64,000 bases of DNA from Costus lasius (Eukaryota; Streptophyta; Magnoliopsida; Zingiberales; Costaceae). Shown here piece after piece: positions 21,901 to 32,142 of this stretch (position 1 is the first letter of the stretch; each line of letters opens with the position of its first letter). Location: contig CM050453.2 in the NCBI GenBank assembly GCA_027563935.2, forward strand, positions 68,866,018 through 68,930,017. Direction: 5' to 3'. The position numbers and the translations under genes were made by a program. The notes beneath the pieces are model-generated. The model worked only from the letters and a program-made list of their open reading frames with translations. It had not been told where the DNA came from and did no database searches.

Positions 21901-22896
21901 AGCAACCTGTGCCCCGTTTCCAACGCGTAGGTCAATCTCTCCAAGCTGCACCGATCTACTTTTCTTGAGCCCCTGCATATTTGTACAAATATGAGCTCCA
22001 CATGCGGTATCCAATACCCATGACATAGAAGTAGAAAGGTTGACTTCTGTAACATAAATACCTGAGCTAGAAGTTAAGGCCAAGCCTTTCTTCTCCTCAT
22101 TCTGAAGCTGCTTGCAGTCCCTTCTCCAGTGGCCCTGCTCGCCACAGTGAAAACACCTCTGTTCCTTTGACTTCTTCGCCCTTTTCTTCAGTGCTTTGGT
22201 AGGACCTCTGGCACTGCTCTTAGCACGTGCCATACCCTTCTTCTTTATCTTCTTGGTCGCAGGGACCAAAAGAACAGAATTGGGTTTGGTCTTACCCATC
22301 TCTCGCTCGGCTGTTTGGAGCATATTCATCAATTCCTCCCGTGTGCATTCAATCCGGTTCATGTTGAAGTTAATGATAAACGGACTGAAGCTAGGGGGCA
22401 GGGAATGAAGAATAAGATCCACAACCAGCTTGTTGTCTATGGTGTGTCCCAGTCTTCTGAGATGATCCACATTCCCAATGAGTTTGAGAACATGGGGTCT
22501 CACTGGTGCACCTTCAGACAACTTGCACCGAAAGACTGCTTTAGCGGTGTCAAATCTCTCAGTTCTAGCCTGAGCCTCGAACATCTGTTTCAGACGAGTA
22601 ATCATCTGAAAAGCGTTCTGCTCCTCATATTGCACCTGCAGTTCAGGTGCCATACTGGCTAGCATAAGACATGCAACCTCCAAAGAGTCATCCTGATGCT
22701 TTCTATAAGCATCTCTGTCTGCCGTTCGGGCATTAGGCGAAGGAGCCGCAGGAAGAGGCTGTTCAAGGACATACAGCTTCTTCTCGAGCTTGAGGACTAT
22801 CCCCAAGTTCCGATGCCAGTCCATAAAGTTAGTTCCAACTAACTTATCCTTGTCAAGGAGTGATTGCAGTGATAATCCGCCAGTGTTTGTAGCCAT
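18976..22896 (-). CDS. Angela-type copia gag-pol polyprotein, 1306 aa, open
   Basis: Start chosen at ATG 22896 (MATNTGG), which aligns with the start of the related element at 59745; an in-frame ATG at 22944 adds 16 residues of unlikely leader. Domains in order: gag with zinc knuckle CFHCGEQGHWRRDC (248-261); aspartic protease LDTACG (Asp296); integrase zinc finger H431/H435/C462/C465; integrase catalytic D492, D555, E591 (D35E spacing); reverse transcriptase with Asp895 in WQMDVKTAFLNG and YVDD at 980-983; RNase H with YTDA (D1153), TTEAE (1192-1196), CDN (D1232) and D1281. All expected residues are present. The polyprotein would supply capsid, protease, integrase and RT for its own retrotransposition. 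Confidence 0.96.
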   Translation of the reverse strand: MATNTGGLSLQSLLDKDKLVGTNFMDWHRNLGIVLKLEKKLYVLEQPLPAAPSPNARTADRDAYRKHQDDSLEVACLMLASMAPELQVQYEEQNAFQMITRLKQMFEAQARTERFDTAKAVFRCKLSEGAPVRPHVLKLIGNVDHLRRLGHTIDNKLVVDLILHSLPPSFSPFIINFNMNRIECTREELMNMLQTAEREMGKTKPNSVLLVPATKKIKKKGMARAKSSARGPTKALKKRAKKSKEQRCFHCGEQGHWRRDCKQLQNEEKKGLALTSSSGIYVTEVNLSTSMSWVLDTACGAHICTNMQGLKKSRSVQLGEIDLRVGNGAQVAAVAVGILTLSLPFGLQLELDNCFCVPSLTKNIVSIPCLARKGFKFEINKNSCSFSFANMFYGKGTLYNRLYILDMESSVCNISNKRTKLSGSVGAFLWHCRLAHINKNRIQQLHANGLLDSSSLEEFDTCEPCLLGKMTKAPFTKIGERAEGLLDLIHTDVCGPFNKQARGGYNYFITFTDDFSRYGYVYLMRHKSESFKKFKEFKNEVENQLGRSIKALRSDRGGEYLSGEFFDYLRECGIISQLTPPGTPQWNGVSERRNQTLLDMVRSMMSHATLPSSFWGHALETASLILNNVPSKSVSKIPYEVWSGRRPNLTFIRIWGCEAYVKRQDSSKLEPRSDKCVFMGYPKETKGYYFYVPTENKVFVARGAVFLEKEFLMKEVSGRKFDLDEVQVQAQDKEMESELPAPVARQPEAQTQVLHRSGRICRAPERYGSLPTQHDGIFIIEDEPRTYGEAVSGPNSEKWLDAMRSEMDSMSANQVWDLVELPDGVKPIGCKWVFKKKTDMDGKIVTYKGRLVAKGFKQVHEVDYDETFSPVAMIKSIRILLAIAAYHDYEIWQMDVKTAFLNGKLTEDVYMTQPDGFIHPAEANKVYRLKRSIYGLKQASRSWNLRFNEAVRDYGFIKSEDDACVYRKFSGRLVIFLVLYVDDILLIGNDIPSLQAMKTWLGKCFEVKDLGEAAYILGVRIYRDRSKRLLALSQSTYIDKVPERFYMEQSKKGYLPVRHGLTLSKSQCPTTQAERDDMSRIPYASAVGSIMYAMLCTRPDVAYAVSITSRYQSNPGLQHWVAVKNILKYLRRTKDLFLVYGGQEELSMQGYTDASFQSDPDNFRSQAGYVFKINGGTVCWKSFKQSTIADSTTEAEYVAASEAAKEAVWIRKFLCDLQVVPSAMDPIELYCDNNGAIAQAKEPRSHQRSKHILRRFYLIREIIDRGDVKISRVDTENNLADPLTKALAQQKHDGHARDMGLRFLNF

Positions 22897-24547
22897 TGTT
22901 CTACAACACCCAAGAAACAGCAGATTAGTACTACTTCGAATCATTTAAACTGGACTTGTTTTAAATGATTTCTGCTCTCACTATTTTAAATTCGCATTGA
23001 CAACCCACAAAGTCAATCGGGAATTTTAAGACTTCCTAGTGAGATGGGATCCTTATTTCACATGAGGCTTCGCGTCCCACGAGGGTGGGATGAGATGTAC
23101 AAAGTAACCCATGCTTCCTAAGGTGGGCGCGCCGGCCGGTTGCTCCAAGCAACTCCCCTTGTTGAGACAGTCTGGGCATTTCATGTCCAGCGAGGGCTGG
23201 ATACAACATGAAACCTATACCTCTCAACGATGCCTCTAGACTTTCACCATGTGCCCAGCACATGTGAACTTCTAGTCAAGTCCATTCCTAACCGTTATGC
23301 CCAGGGCCAACGAGTTTCCTTGCGAAGGCACGCCCAGGTTAAAACTGGACTGGGGAAACCATTGCCACCACGCACTTTCTAAAGATAAGTGGGTGTATCC
23401 CACGAGGGTGGAAAACAATTCACAACACTACTGATCGATAGCTTAGTGAGGGCTACGCGTTAGAAGGCTACCAGACTTGATATTTTAATTGAGGGTTTTG
23501 TTTAAGGTCTCATCATCTCAGTTTTATCTTATGTCTATCATTACAGGCATGCAATCCTATAGTGATAACATAACGGTAAAACATTTCAGGCATGCTTCTG
23601 CAGATAATAATAAAAGCAGTAAAGGATGATGTGATCATATCCTATACAAGACATTGAACCAATCCATGCCATGAAATAGGTTCAACTCTTGTCCTAGAAC
23701 TCAAGCCCCAAAAACTAGACCTAGCCTAGCCGACCTCTAGCTTGAACTTCAAGGTTGGCTCCAAGGTCCTTCTCTCATGGTTTAGCTCTCAAACCGTAGA
23801 GGAATACTTTCGAAGTTCCCCATAGGTTCGGCCAATGCCATGGTCTTCCTCCAAGGAAGGTGCGCCACCATGCAAGGGGCCAAGACCTTTTGCGCCACCA
23901 AGCAACCAAGCATCAGCTTGCATGCGCCACCTTGCATGCTTGCGCCATCAAGCAAGATGCGAGCATCAAGGTCCAAGAAGGATGCGCCTAGCCCTTAATC
24001 TTCCTCTTAATTTTTATAAAAATAATGAAAAAGATGGCACGCAGGCCGCACAAGGATAGATCGCAGGCATGCAAAGGGGGGGGGGCTTGACTAATGATCA
24101 CAACATCATGCACAATCAAGGTATTTACTCATGCAATTCTACATGCTCATGACAAACATAAAATCTGAAATTTTACTTTTTCACAAAACCAGTTTCTTTT
24201 TCTCATCTTCTTCTCACAAGTCTTTTGGTTTATTGCGATTTATTTTTCATGATGATTTCAGAGATCCTTTCGGCTGGCAATTTTGTCAGATCAAGAGACT
24301 TGGCCAGTCCGAAGACACAATGCCCGTCCTACTTGACAAAATCATGTGCGCCTTTGATCTTTAAATCAAACAAGAAAAATAGTCCAAAAATTCCAAAAGA
24401 GATTGAGAGGATGATAGAAACAAGAAACCCTAATTTTTCTATTTTTAGAAAAATCGATTTCCATGCATCATGCTATTTCCGAAAATAGAGATATGGCATG
24501 TGAGCATGGAAGAAAAGCATAAAACATCGTTCGAGTCTTGCAAGTCC
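22897..24547 (-). other. 5' untranslated leader of the Angela element with hairpins
   Basis: No coding region. On the sense strand a two-stem hairpin at 23179-23213 has outer arms TTTCATG/CATGAAA, a 5-nt bulge TTGTA on the 5' side, inner stem TCCAGC/GCTGGA and loop CCTC. Two more CCTC-loop hairpins with a CCCAC/GTGGG-type stem lie near 23073-23092 and 23396-23412. A run of ten G occurs at 24076-24085. The hairpin plan recurs in the leader of the Angela element at 56202. Confidence 0.75.
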
Positions 24548-24558
24548 CTCTGATACCA
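24548..24558 (-). other. Primer-binding site, tRNA-iMet type
   Basis: The sense strand reads TGGTATCAGAG, complementary to the 3' end of plant initiator tRNA-Met, one base after the 5' LTR. Confidence 0.92.
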
Positions 24559-24559
24559 C

Positions 24560-26514
24560 TGTTGGGAAACCCCGGGGACATTTTACAATTTTCAGAGTTA
24601 TGGACATACATTTTTCGCAGCGGAAGAATGTCCCCGAAACAGGCCAGTCCCAAAAACCTAGTGAAGATCGCAAGCAAGGGAGTCGACACGATGAGTTAGG
24701 AAATACCTTAAGAGCAATGTATAGCGATGCCGATGTAGGCGCCCAAGTGTGCGCCCTCTGCAGTCTCACACACACGGATCTCTTGAGTTCTCTTCTCCCA
24801 CGCCCGGTGCTAGCCTCGGGAAGAAGATCTAAGCCTTAGTTCTCTTCTTGAAAGCTTGCGCCACCTCCAAGGTAGAAGCGCCAATTGAAGAAGAAGAGAG
24901 GAGAAGGGAGAATGCCGCCAAGCCTTTCCTTCTCTTGCGCCAAGGAGGAAGAAGGGAAGAAACTCACGGTTATGGAAGAAGATGCGCCCTTGTCCCAAGC
25001 CTTTCGCCCCTCCTCTTGTGTTCATGCCTTCAAGGATTGATTACCCACAAGAGGGGGCGACTAGGGTCATATTTATAGGGCAAGAGGCGGTTAGGGTAAT
25101 GGCTAGGATCATGACAAGTGTAGGGCTAGGATGAGGAGGTTTGAGATAAGGAAAGTCTCCAAGACATTTCCATAATTCTCATTCAACCTTACCTTTTGTT
25201 CCCACGCCTTCCTTGTGCGCCAAGGCCTTGCCTTGCGTCTCAAGCAATGCCATAGAGGCATGCATTCCATCCTAGGAAGAGAGGGGGAGGCGCCCTTTAC
25301 TTCTATAATGAAGCAAAGGCGCCAACATGACCCCATTATGCCCCTAGGCGCCTAATGGTTCATGTTTCTCCCCATTATACCCTTTTAGCCTCTCATCTCT
25401 TCATGAGAACTTGTTATTGGGCCTCATTGGATAATGAGCTAGCCCAAACATCATTGCATAGGTTGATTAAGCACTTGGATCCAATCCAATGCAACCCTAA
25501 TCCAAATGTGACCAACCATGGTCAAATACGGGTCAACCTGCCAAAAATGAAGTTTGGCTCCAATAACATTCTTCCATCTCATCAGGCCATTGGCGCTGAT
25601 GAAATCTCCCAATTAGATCCGAGTTATCCAATAACTCGATCATAAGGCTTCCCGATCAATACGAGAACTCAAGTATCAAGGTGTGCGACCCTGTAGGTTC
25701 CTCTGACGCTGGTAGTGCTGACCAGAGGTCATCACAAGCAGTGAGTGGCACCTAGCAGTGCATCGCTACTACCCAGGTCATTGGAATGGATATCGACATC
25801 GACATCCCCATCATCGCAACTAGGTACAGATGCATTACAGTCTCTTTGCCGAACTGATATCCGATTGGACAAGTGTGTCACCACTTGTTTTCATCCAATC
25901 ACATGGCTATGACTAAAACAGGTTCTCACCTGGGTATGGCCATACACTCTCAGTCATAGAACCATAAGGAGCTCCATGGATATCATACTTCCCTAGGGAA
26001 GGGGCAAATCCTATGTCTGTCCATTGATCTTCTCATATGGGTCGTGACATGCTCAATAACAACCGTTATGACCTCCCAGCTACGGCAAGGTGTTAGGTTG
26101 TATCAAAGCAAGTCCCTAATCATATAGAATGATCAATGACCTCAAGTCAAGGGATCAATGCATCTCTTGTCACTTATGAGGATAACTCATGACACCAAGT
26201 CATAGCCTCATAGCGGGTCTATCCAGTATATCCCCAATGATATACCCATGTGTCTGCGTTAGCACCACGTGCCTAACCAGCCCACATACCAGTCTCACAA
26301 GTACCATAGCTATCCCATATCCACTAAGGTACATCGACTGGGGATTATAATTCGAGCACAGATCCAATCTGTCTCCAGGGACATTATCATGTAAGTACAC
26401 AATCGCAGGTGTAGTCAAACAATGATAACGACAATGCCAGAATGATATATAAATATCAGTGTCAAGTAGTACATAAGTTGACCAAAACTAGGTCCTAGGG
26501 CATATACACCAACA
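24560..26514 (-). repeat. 5' LTR of the Angela element
   Basis: Near-identical to 16998-18954 (about 1.3 percent different by eye). It contains the promoter and the start of the element RNA. The adjacent AGTTG is the target duplication. Confidence 0.95.
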
Positions 26515-27400
26515 AGTTGGACCATGGGCTAGCCAACAGTTCAATATGAACATTGGGTCTAGACCCATAATTACATGCACACCCTTCGAACGTGTTAGGG
26601 TGAGCGTCTGCGTCTCCTTTATGCATCCTTTGCTCAAATCCCCAAATTAGGGTGACCAATCGTGTCGACCCTTGGTGGACTCGAGCTCAGGCGATCTCAG
26701 TGACTATCCACCACGCCAAATGACTCGGGATCAACGTCATCCGTTACGCTCAATGTGCTTTAGGATTCGTGCTAAATCCCGAGGGCTGTGATTGTGCTTG
26801 AATAGTTCTACATCTTCCTTGCACGGCTGCTTTTGTCTCGGCTCATATCTCCCTTGATTTTGGACGAAACTCGATGAAGTTTTATTCGAAGGTCTTCCCT
26901 CTTGATGAATGTTGACCTACAATTTCATGTAACCTTGTGGTTACACTCGTTGAAAGTTGGGACTAGGGTTTCTCACCACCGTTGCCTTCCTGGCATTGAT
27001 TCAACGTGAGGAAGCAAGTGGAGAAGCTGGAAATCCACCAAAATGTTGCCCCGTGAGTGCTCTATCAAAGCCCTAAGCTTCGAGAAATTTTTATAGAGTT
27101 TCGGAAAAGAAATCAAATGAAAACTCGGCCTGGGTCGTCCACTAAATTGGTTTTGTATTTTAAGTGGAATCACAATCGTGATTATAAATCTGTCTCATAA
27201 CAACCTAAAATTTATGGATTGCTTTCTTCTCTCTTTTGGAAATGTTATTCTCACTTTACTTTTCCTGAAATCCGTTACCATCCTTGAATAACCGCCAATA
27301 ACCCACATTCAGCTTTGGGGTCCAGATCTTTAATGAAGGTGATGGAGCAAGTGGATCACTACCAAAAAAATATCACATCTTTGACTATGATCACAGCTAG
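26515..27400. other. Unassigned region right of the Angela element
   Basis: The first five bases are the target duplication. The remaining sequence has no recognised gene or repeat end. It is presumably the right half of whatever sequence the Angela element entered at 16997. Confidence 0.4.
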
Positions 27401-28371
27401 GCCGTAACACCCTTGGAAGGATATTACAGCCATGCATGGTCTTCATGCCATGTGCCAAGGATGCAAGCTTCCCTATTCTTCAATATAATTGCTAAACCTA
27501 AACTAGATTTACAATACATGAATTGAAATAACAAAGGCGGCACACAAGCCTCACAAAAATACATCACAGGCATGGTAAATGCTTGTTTATAACTATATCA
27601 CAATGCAAATAAAGGCACCTACTCATGCACTTTCTACATGCAATGAAAAACCAACAATTAAAATTAATTTTAGTTATTCATAAACTTGTTCATCACCCAA
27701 AATATTCATCACAAAGTTTCCTCTAATTAATTCTCTAGGTTATCTCTGAAAGTGGCACATGCATGCCCTAAGCATGCTTGTCGCCCCTTTCAGTCCACCT
27801 TACCATGTAAAATTTAAAGAAAACATCTCATATAAATTTTACATAGCTTGTGTGCAAGGCCTATCTTTGACTCACAAGGAGAATTAGAAAGCAAAAAATT
27901 TCGGATAATAATTTTAGTATGACAAACCTACCTTTTTCTAAATAGAAAAATCATAACATAAAAATTAAAAAAAATTTTCATGACATGTAGGTAGACAAAC
28001 GCATGTAGAAAAGCAAGTACACCGCATGGGTCTCATAAGTTCCCTCTAATACCACTATTGGTAAACCCTAGGCAATTTTAAAATTTTAATTAACAGCAGA
28101 AGCATAGCTCAAACTAGATTTCTTACAATATGCAAGATTGTCCTTATGAGTGATCTACCGGATGGGTCAGAGTTATACCTTTTCTGCAGTTCCTTGGGGC
28201 GACTGGTGATGATGTTCAAACGCGCAAGGGAGCATCCTTGGCACTCATGCACCCACGGGCTCCTCGAGACCTCTTCCATCTATGCTTGGTGCTAGCCTTC
28301 GGGAGGAAGATCCATCCATGCCTATGTTGTCCCATTGCTTGTGCCACCTCCAAGGTGCGACAAAGAGAGGG
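27401..28371 (-). repeat. Old Angela remnant: leader, primer site and start of LTR
   Basis: 27401-28045 resembles the leader of the element at 16998-26514, with matching order of ...CGCAGGC/CACAGGC.. and ..CTACATGC.. segments. At 28046-28060 is a decayed primer site (TCTAATACCACT), followed at about 28060 by TTGGTAAACCCTAGG, parallel to TTGGGAAACCCCGGGG. The LTR then shows GGTGCTAGCC and TTGTGCCACCTCCAAGGT in the same order. It is interrupted at 28372 by the small LTR element. Confidence 0.65.
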
Positions 28372-28775
28372 TGATGTAGGAAGAAAAAAGGTTTTTCACA
28401 AGACATTCACATATGTCAATTTTGACTATGAAGGAAGAAGACCTATTTTGACCATGAAGGAAGAAGACCTATTTTGACTACGAAGGAAGGAAACCAATTT
28501 TGAAGCATGCCTCAACTCTCAACTACTACCTACTTTCATTAAATGTTTAAGCTTTTTTTATTGGAATGCATAGTCTATATAAAGACTTGTAAGCTATCTT
28601 TTGAACTAAGTTGAAAGAAATATTTTTGGAAACCTTTTGGTTGGTGTGTTCTCCCTCCTTGTGAGGTTAGGGTTAGGGTATGTAGTCTCTCTCTTTCCCC
28701 CTTAGCTTGCTAAGGGTTCCCTCTTCTCCTCTCCCCTCCTCTCCTCTTCCCATCGCCAACTTCCGTCCTGCATTA
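28372..28775 (+). repeat. 5' LTR of the small LTR retrotransposon
   Basis: Starts TGATGTAGGAAG, ends CCTGCATTA. The 27-bp tandem unit lies at about 28420-28500 and the promoter-like TATAAAG at 28574-28580. Confidence 0.88.
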
Positions 28776-30018
28776 GTGGTATCAGAGGAACATATGGGCA
28801 ACTCTTGTCTGCCCATGACGATCCATTTCCACCTCCATGCTGTTGTCTTCCATGTTCATCACCGGAGCTGGCCGCCTGGTTCTTTTTAGAACCCACGACC
28901 AACGATGAAGGGAACCGTACGCATTGTCTTCTCCATAAGCTAGAAAACCTCTCCATTCACGATTCACATTTCCACCTCCTGCATCAACATGGAGCTACCA
29001 GCAGCACTCAATCCACCCCGTCATGACTGCACCTCTCTCTCGTTGTCACCTAGTTCGTTTCAGAACCCACGGCTAGCGATGAAGGATGAGCTCTTCACGT
29101 CGCTGTCGACTGGCCCCTCCATGATGTATTTCCGCCTCCAATCACCTCCAATGGAACAACCACGCAAGATCATCCCCATTGACGTCTAGCCTCTTCACCA
29201 GCGACCATCTCCTCTCCAACCTTTCAGCTGACAATCAGCGTCGGTACCCCCCCCCCCCCCCGAACCTCATCGTCTTCTTGGTTCTTTTAAAACCCGCGGA
29301 CGACATAGGTTGTGACTCTTCCTCGTTCGACCCTGAGAACTCCCCATCCAGATGTCTGATCGAGCTCAAATTTTGTCCACACCCTCCTCTCCGTTCGGTG
29401 AACCAGTGGCTAGAAGGATCTTTCCATCTGGCGATGGGATCACCAGGATCAAAAAAATATGTCGGCACCCTATTCCGCTTCAAACTTCCCCTTTTTGGCG
29501 TCAATCTCCCTCGATGCATCGCTGCCCGACTTCAAACTCCATCCAGGAGCTTGCCATGAAGCAAGAAGCTCCCATCATTCACAGATCTGGTGTTTGTGCA
29601 CTGGTTCGATGAGCGTTGCCAAAACTTCCTTCACTTGCTGCGGCTGTCTGCATCCCCTATTTCGAACACCACCGCCTCCGACACCTCACTACTCCTTCTG
29701 CCGTCAACCTCTTCTGCCGTCAACCTTTGCCGTCCGTCTGCGCGGAGGAGTGCCTCCCGCCGCCGTTCAAGCCACCGCACATGCGTGAAGGACACAAAGA
29801 GTCACACGAAGAGTCACGCGAAGAGGCGGCAAAGAAAAGAAAAGAAAAAGCTGAGGGAAATAAAAAAAAAAAGAAAAAAAATGATAGTTGTTTAAAAAAA
29901 AAGAGAGGGATATAAAAAAAAGCCGAGCAAAATCTAAAAACAATTAGGTTTGACTATTTTTACTTGCAGGCTTCAAATTAGTTCACCAGGAGGTGAAGTT
30001 TTCAAAGAGGGGAAGAGC
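28776..30018 (+). other. Internal region of the small LTR retrotransposon
   Basis: No gag or pol. Starts with the primer site at 28777-28788. It is CT/AC-rich with degenerate internal repeats (CCCACG..C..CGATGAAGG near 28900 and 29070), a run of 15 C at 29247-29261 and A-rich runs at 29840-29940. Open frames are low-complexity and not supported as genes. Confidence 0.7.
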
Positions 30019-30421
30019 TGATGTAGGAAGAAAAAAGGTATTTCACAAGACATTCACATATGTCAATTTTGACTATGAAGGAAGAAGACCTATTTTGACC
30101 CTGAAGGAAGAAGACCTATTTTGACTACGAAGGAAGGAGACCAATTTTCAAGCATGCCTCAACCCCCAGCCACTACCTACTTTCATTAAATGTTTAAGCT
30201 TTTCTATTAGAATGCATAGTCTGTATAAAGACTTGTAAGCTCTCTTTTGAAGTAAGTTGAAAGAAATATTTTTGGAAACCTTTTGGTTGGTGTGTTCTCC
30301 CTCCTTGTGAGGTTAGGGTTAGGGTATGTAGTCTCTCTCTTTCCCCCTTAGCTTGCCAAGGGTTCCCTCTTCTCCACTCCCCTCCTCTCCTCTTCCCATC
30401 ACCAACTTCCATCCTGCATTA
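30019..30421 (+). repeat. 3' LTR of the small LTR retrotransposon
   Basis: Homologous along its whole length to 28372-28775 with about 17 differences by eye. Followed by the GAGGG target duplication. Confidence 0.88.
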
Positions 30422-30426
30422 GAGGG

Positions 30427-30767
30427 TAACATCTTCTTGCGCCACTCTCCAATAGTAATGTGCCTATAGAAGATGATGGGAGGAGATTGGCCATAAGGAT
30501 AGGGAAGCTCTACCACTTGTGCCAATCTATGATCCTAGCCTCTTCCTCATGGCTTGCGCCACCATGATGGTGCGCCCATGAAGAAAATGTCCTTCTCCTT
30601 CAAAGCATGTGCCAATCTTCCAAGAAGGTGCGCCAAGATGAAGAGAAGAGATGCCATCAAGCCCTCTTCTTTTCCTTCCTTCATGAAATGTGCCAACTTC
30701 AGGGAAGTTACGCCTATGGAAGAAAATTAACCTTCCTCATCCACCAATCCCTCTATGGGATGCACTA
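30427..30767 (-). repeat. Continuation of the old minus-strand Angela LTR
   Basis: Resumes after the small LTR element and keeps the LTR composition of repeated TTGCGCCA/GTGCCAA/GGTGCGCC segments seen in 16998-18954. It stops near 30767, where the next sequence is Angela LTR in the opposite orientation. Confidence 0.55.
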
Positions 30768-31346
30768 TATATTAGTGTTATCCCTTAAGACCTATTTTTA
30801 GTCTTGGCTTTTGTACTATATTATTGATATTTTATTGATATCTTGGCATTGTCGTTGTCATGGTTTATTATACATCTATGCATATGTATGTTTAGATGAT
30901 GATGTCCCTTGAGATATTTCTATCTCAGTTTGTTTTGTCCCAAGTCTAGTACCATAGTGGATATGGGACAGCTATAGGTGTAAGTGAGACTTGTTTATGT
31001 GCTAGTTAGCACGGGTTACTTAATGCAGGCATATGTGTATATTAAGGGAGATATATTGGACCGACCTGCCATGAGGATCCTTCTTGGTGTCTCAAGAAGA
31101 ATCTCACAGTTACAAAGTTGTATCTATCCTTTGACTTGAGGCAGATTGTATCTCTGTATAGTAAGAGGTATGCTTCGATACAACCTAACGCCTCACTGTA
31201 ATAGAGAGGTCATAATGATTGTCATTGGGTATATCTTGAGTTGTATGAGAGGTGCATCTTACCAATAGAGGATTTGCACCTTCCTTGCGAGGAAGCTTGA
31301 TGTCCATGGGCTCCTAGATGGTGCATGATTGAAAGTGTGTGGCCAC
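30768..31346 (+). repeat. Old plus-strand Angela LTR, first part
   Basis: Starts near TATTAGTGTTATCCCTTAAG, parallel to an Angela LTR start, and follows the LTR of the elements at 16998 and 56202, for example GGCATTGTCGTTGTCAT, the ATATGGGACAGCTAT segment and GTGTGTGGCCAC. It is cut at 31346 by element A and resumes at 49559. Confidence 0.72.
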
Positions 31347-31856
31347 TGATGACACCGAAATTTATAGTAATTTCATGCCATTTTATATTTCTTTTCGTGT
31401 TATATTTATTAACTTTTGCTTGTTTTTAAGCATTATTTGCTAAATATTAAGGAATTTATAGAATTTCTTATTTTTCATGAATTTTAGATAAAAGTGCCAA
31501 ATTTTGATGGATTTTGAAAGATTTGAGCACACGAATGGATTCAGGACGTCGAAACGAAGCCGCCCGCTAATTTTCATGCAAATCAGAGCGAATTTGAAAA
31601 ATACACCCCGGGTGTAATGGATATTACAGGTGTAATTTCTGCCCAAAAATATGGCAGTGCCGTAAATAATAACACAGGCCGTAATTTAGAGAAATTTTTG
31701 ACCAGAAAGTTCGGTTGATTTTACGGCACTACCGTAATTTATTTTACGGCCGTAATTTGCACCTGGTCGCGCGACTCTTACAGGCCCGAAAATTGCGAGG
31801 GCCATAACGTTTGATCCAGAGCTCCAAATCAAAATCCGAAAGATGTTCCGGACTCG

Positions 31857-31864
31857 TATATAAG
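31857..31864 (+). promoter_or_regulatory. TATA box of element A 5' LTR
   Basis: TATATAAG followed by AGAATAAG. In the 3' LTR the same place reads TCTTTAAG (48259-48266), so only the 5' copy keeps a good match. Transcription would start about 30 bp downstream. Confidence 0.5.
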
Positions 31865-32116
31865 AGAATAAGATGCTCGAAGTGGAAAGGGGAACTTTTA
31901 TCACGTATCCAGGGAGAAATATCCAGAGAGGCGGCTAGGGTTTGTTCTCACGCCGAGAGGCGTAGAGGGCACCTCAGGCCTTGATTTTCACACAGAAGCT
32001 TCGCCTGGAGGAGAGGACAACAGCCCAAAAGTTGTAGAGGAAAAAGAGTTCAATTGGAGGAGGAATTGATGAAATCGGTGGTGACAGCACTATTCATCGA
32101 GTTCTGCTTGCAAAAT

Positions 32117-32142
32117 ACGGCTGTGAAATATTTCACAGCCGT
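32117..32142 (+). other. 26-bp perfect palindrome near the start of R
   Basis: ACGGCTGTGAAAT (32117-32129) is followed directly by its exact reverse complement (32130-32142). Outer arms AAAATAC (32112-32118) and GTATTTT (32146-32152) can extend it. The 3' LTR copy near 48519-48544 is one base off. Elements B and Athila 1 have homologous hairpins with a TTTC loop. Confidence 0.8.

Larger units (their letters stand above)
16998..26514 (-). mobile_element. Complete Angela (BARE-1-like) Ty1/copia retrotransposon, 9.5 kb
   Basis: LTRs at 16998-18954 and 24560-26514 (1957 and 1955 bp) are flanked by the 5-bp target duplication AGTTG (16993-16997 and 26515-26519). The element reads on the minus strand: 5' LTR on the right, tRNA-iMet primer site, a leader of about 1.65 kb, gag-pol (22896 to 18976), polypurine tract, 3' LTR on the left. 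About 25 substitutions and two 1-bp indels separate the LTRs by eye (about 1.3 percent), so insertion is fairly recent. All canonical parts and catalytic residues are present, making it a candidate autonomous copy. Confidence 0.95.
28372..30421 (+). mobile_element. Small non-autonomous LTR retrotransposon (TRIM/SMART-like), 2.05 kb
   Basis: LTRs at 28372-28775 (404 bp) and 30019-30421 (403 bp) are flanked by GAGGG (28367-28371 and 30422-30426). A tRNA-iMet primer site TGGTATCAGAGG lies at 28777-28788, and a polypurine tract AAAGAGGGGAAGAGC at 30004-30018. The interior is about 1.24 kb and has no gag or pol motif in any frame. LTR ends are TGATG and CATTA, so the element ends TG..TA rather than TG..CA in both LTRs. 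Each LTR has a TATA-like TATAAAG (28574-28580 in the left one) and three tandem copies of a roughly 27-bp unit containing GAAGGAAGAAGACCTATTTT. About 4 percent LTR divergence by eye suggests an older insertion. Confidence 0.88.

Noticed and set aside
28707..29915. Several frames of 60-126 codons in the small LTR element
   Set aside because: Low-complexity, overlapping in several frames, no gag or pol motifs; A-rich tail gives Lys-rich nonsense.
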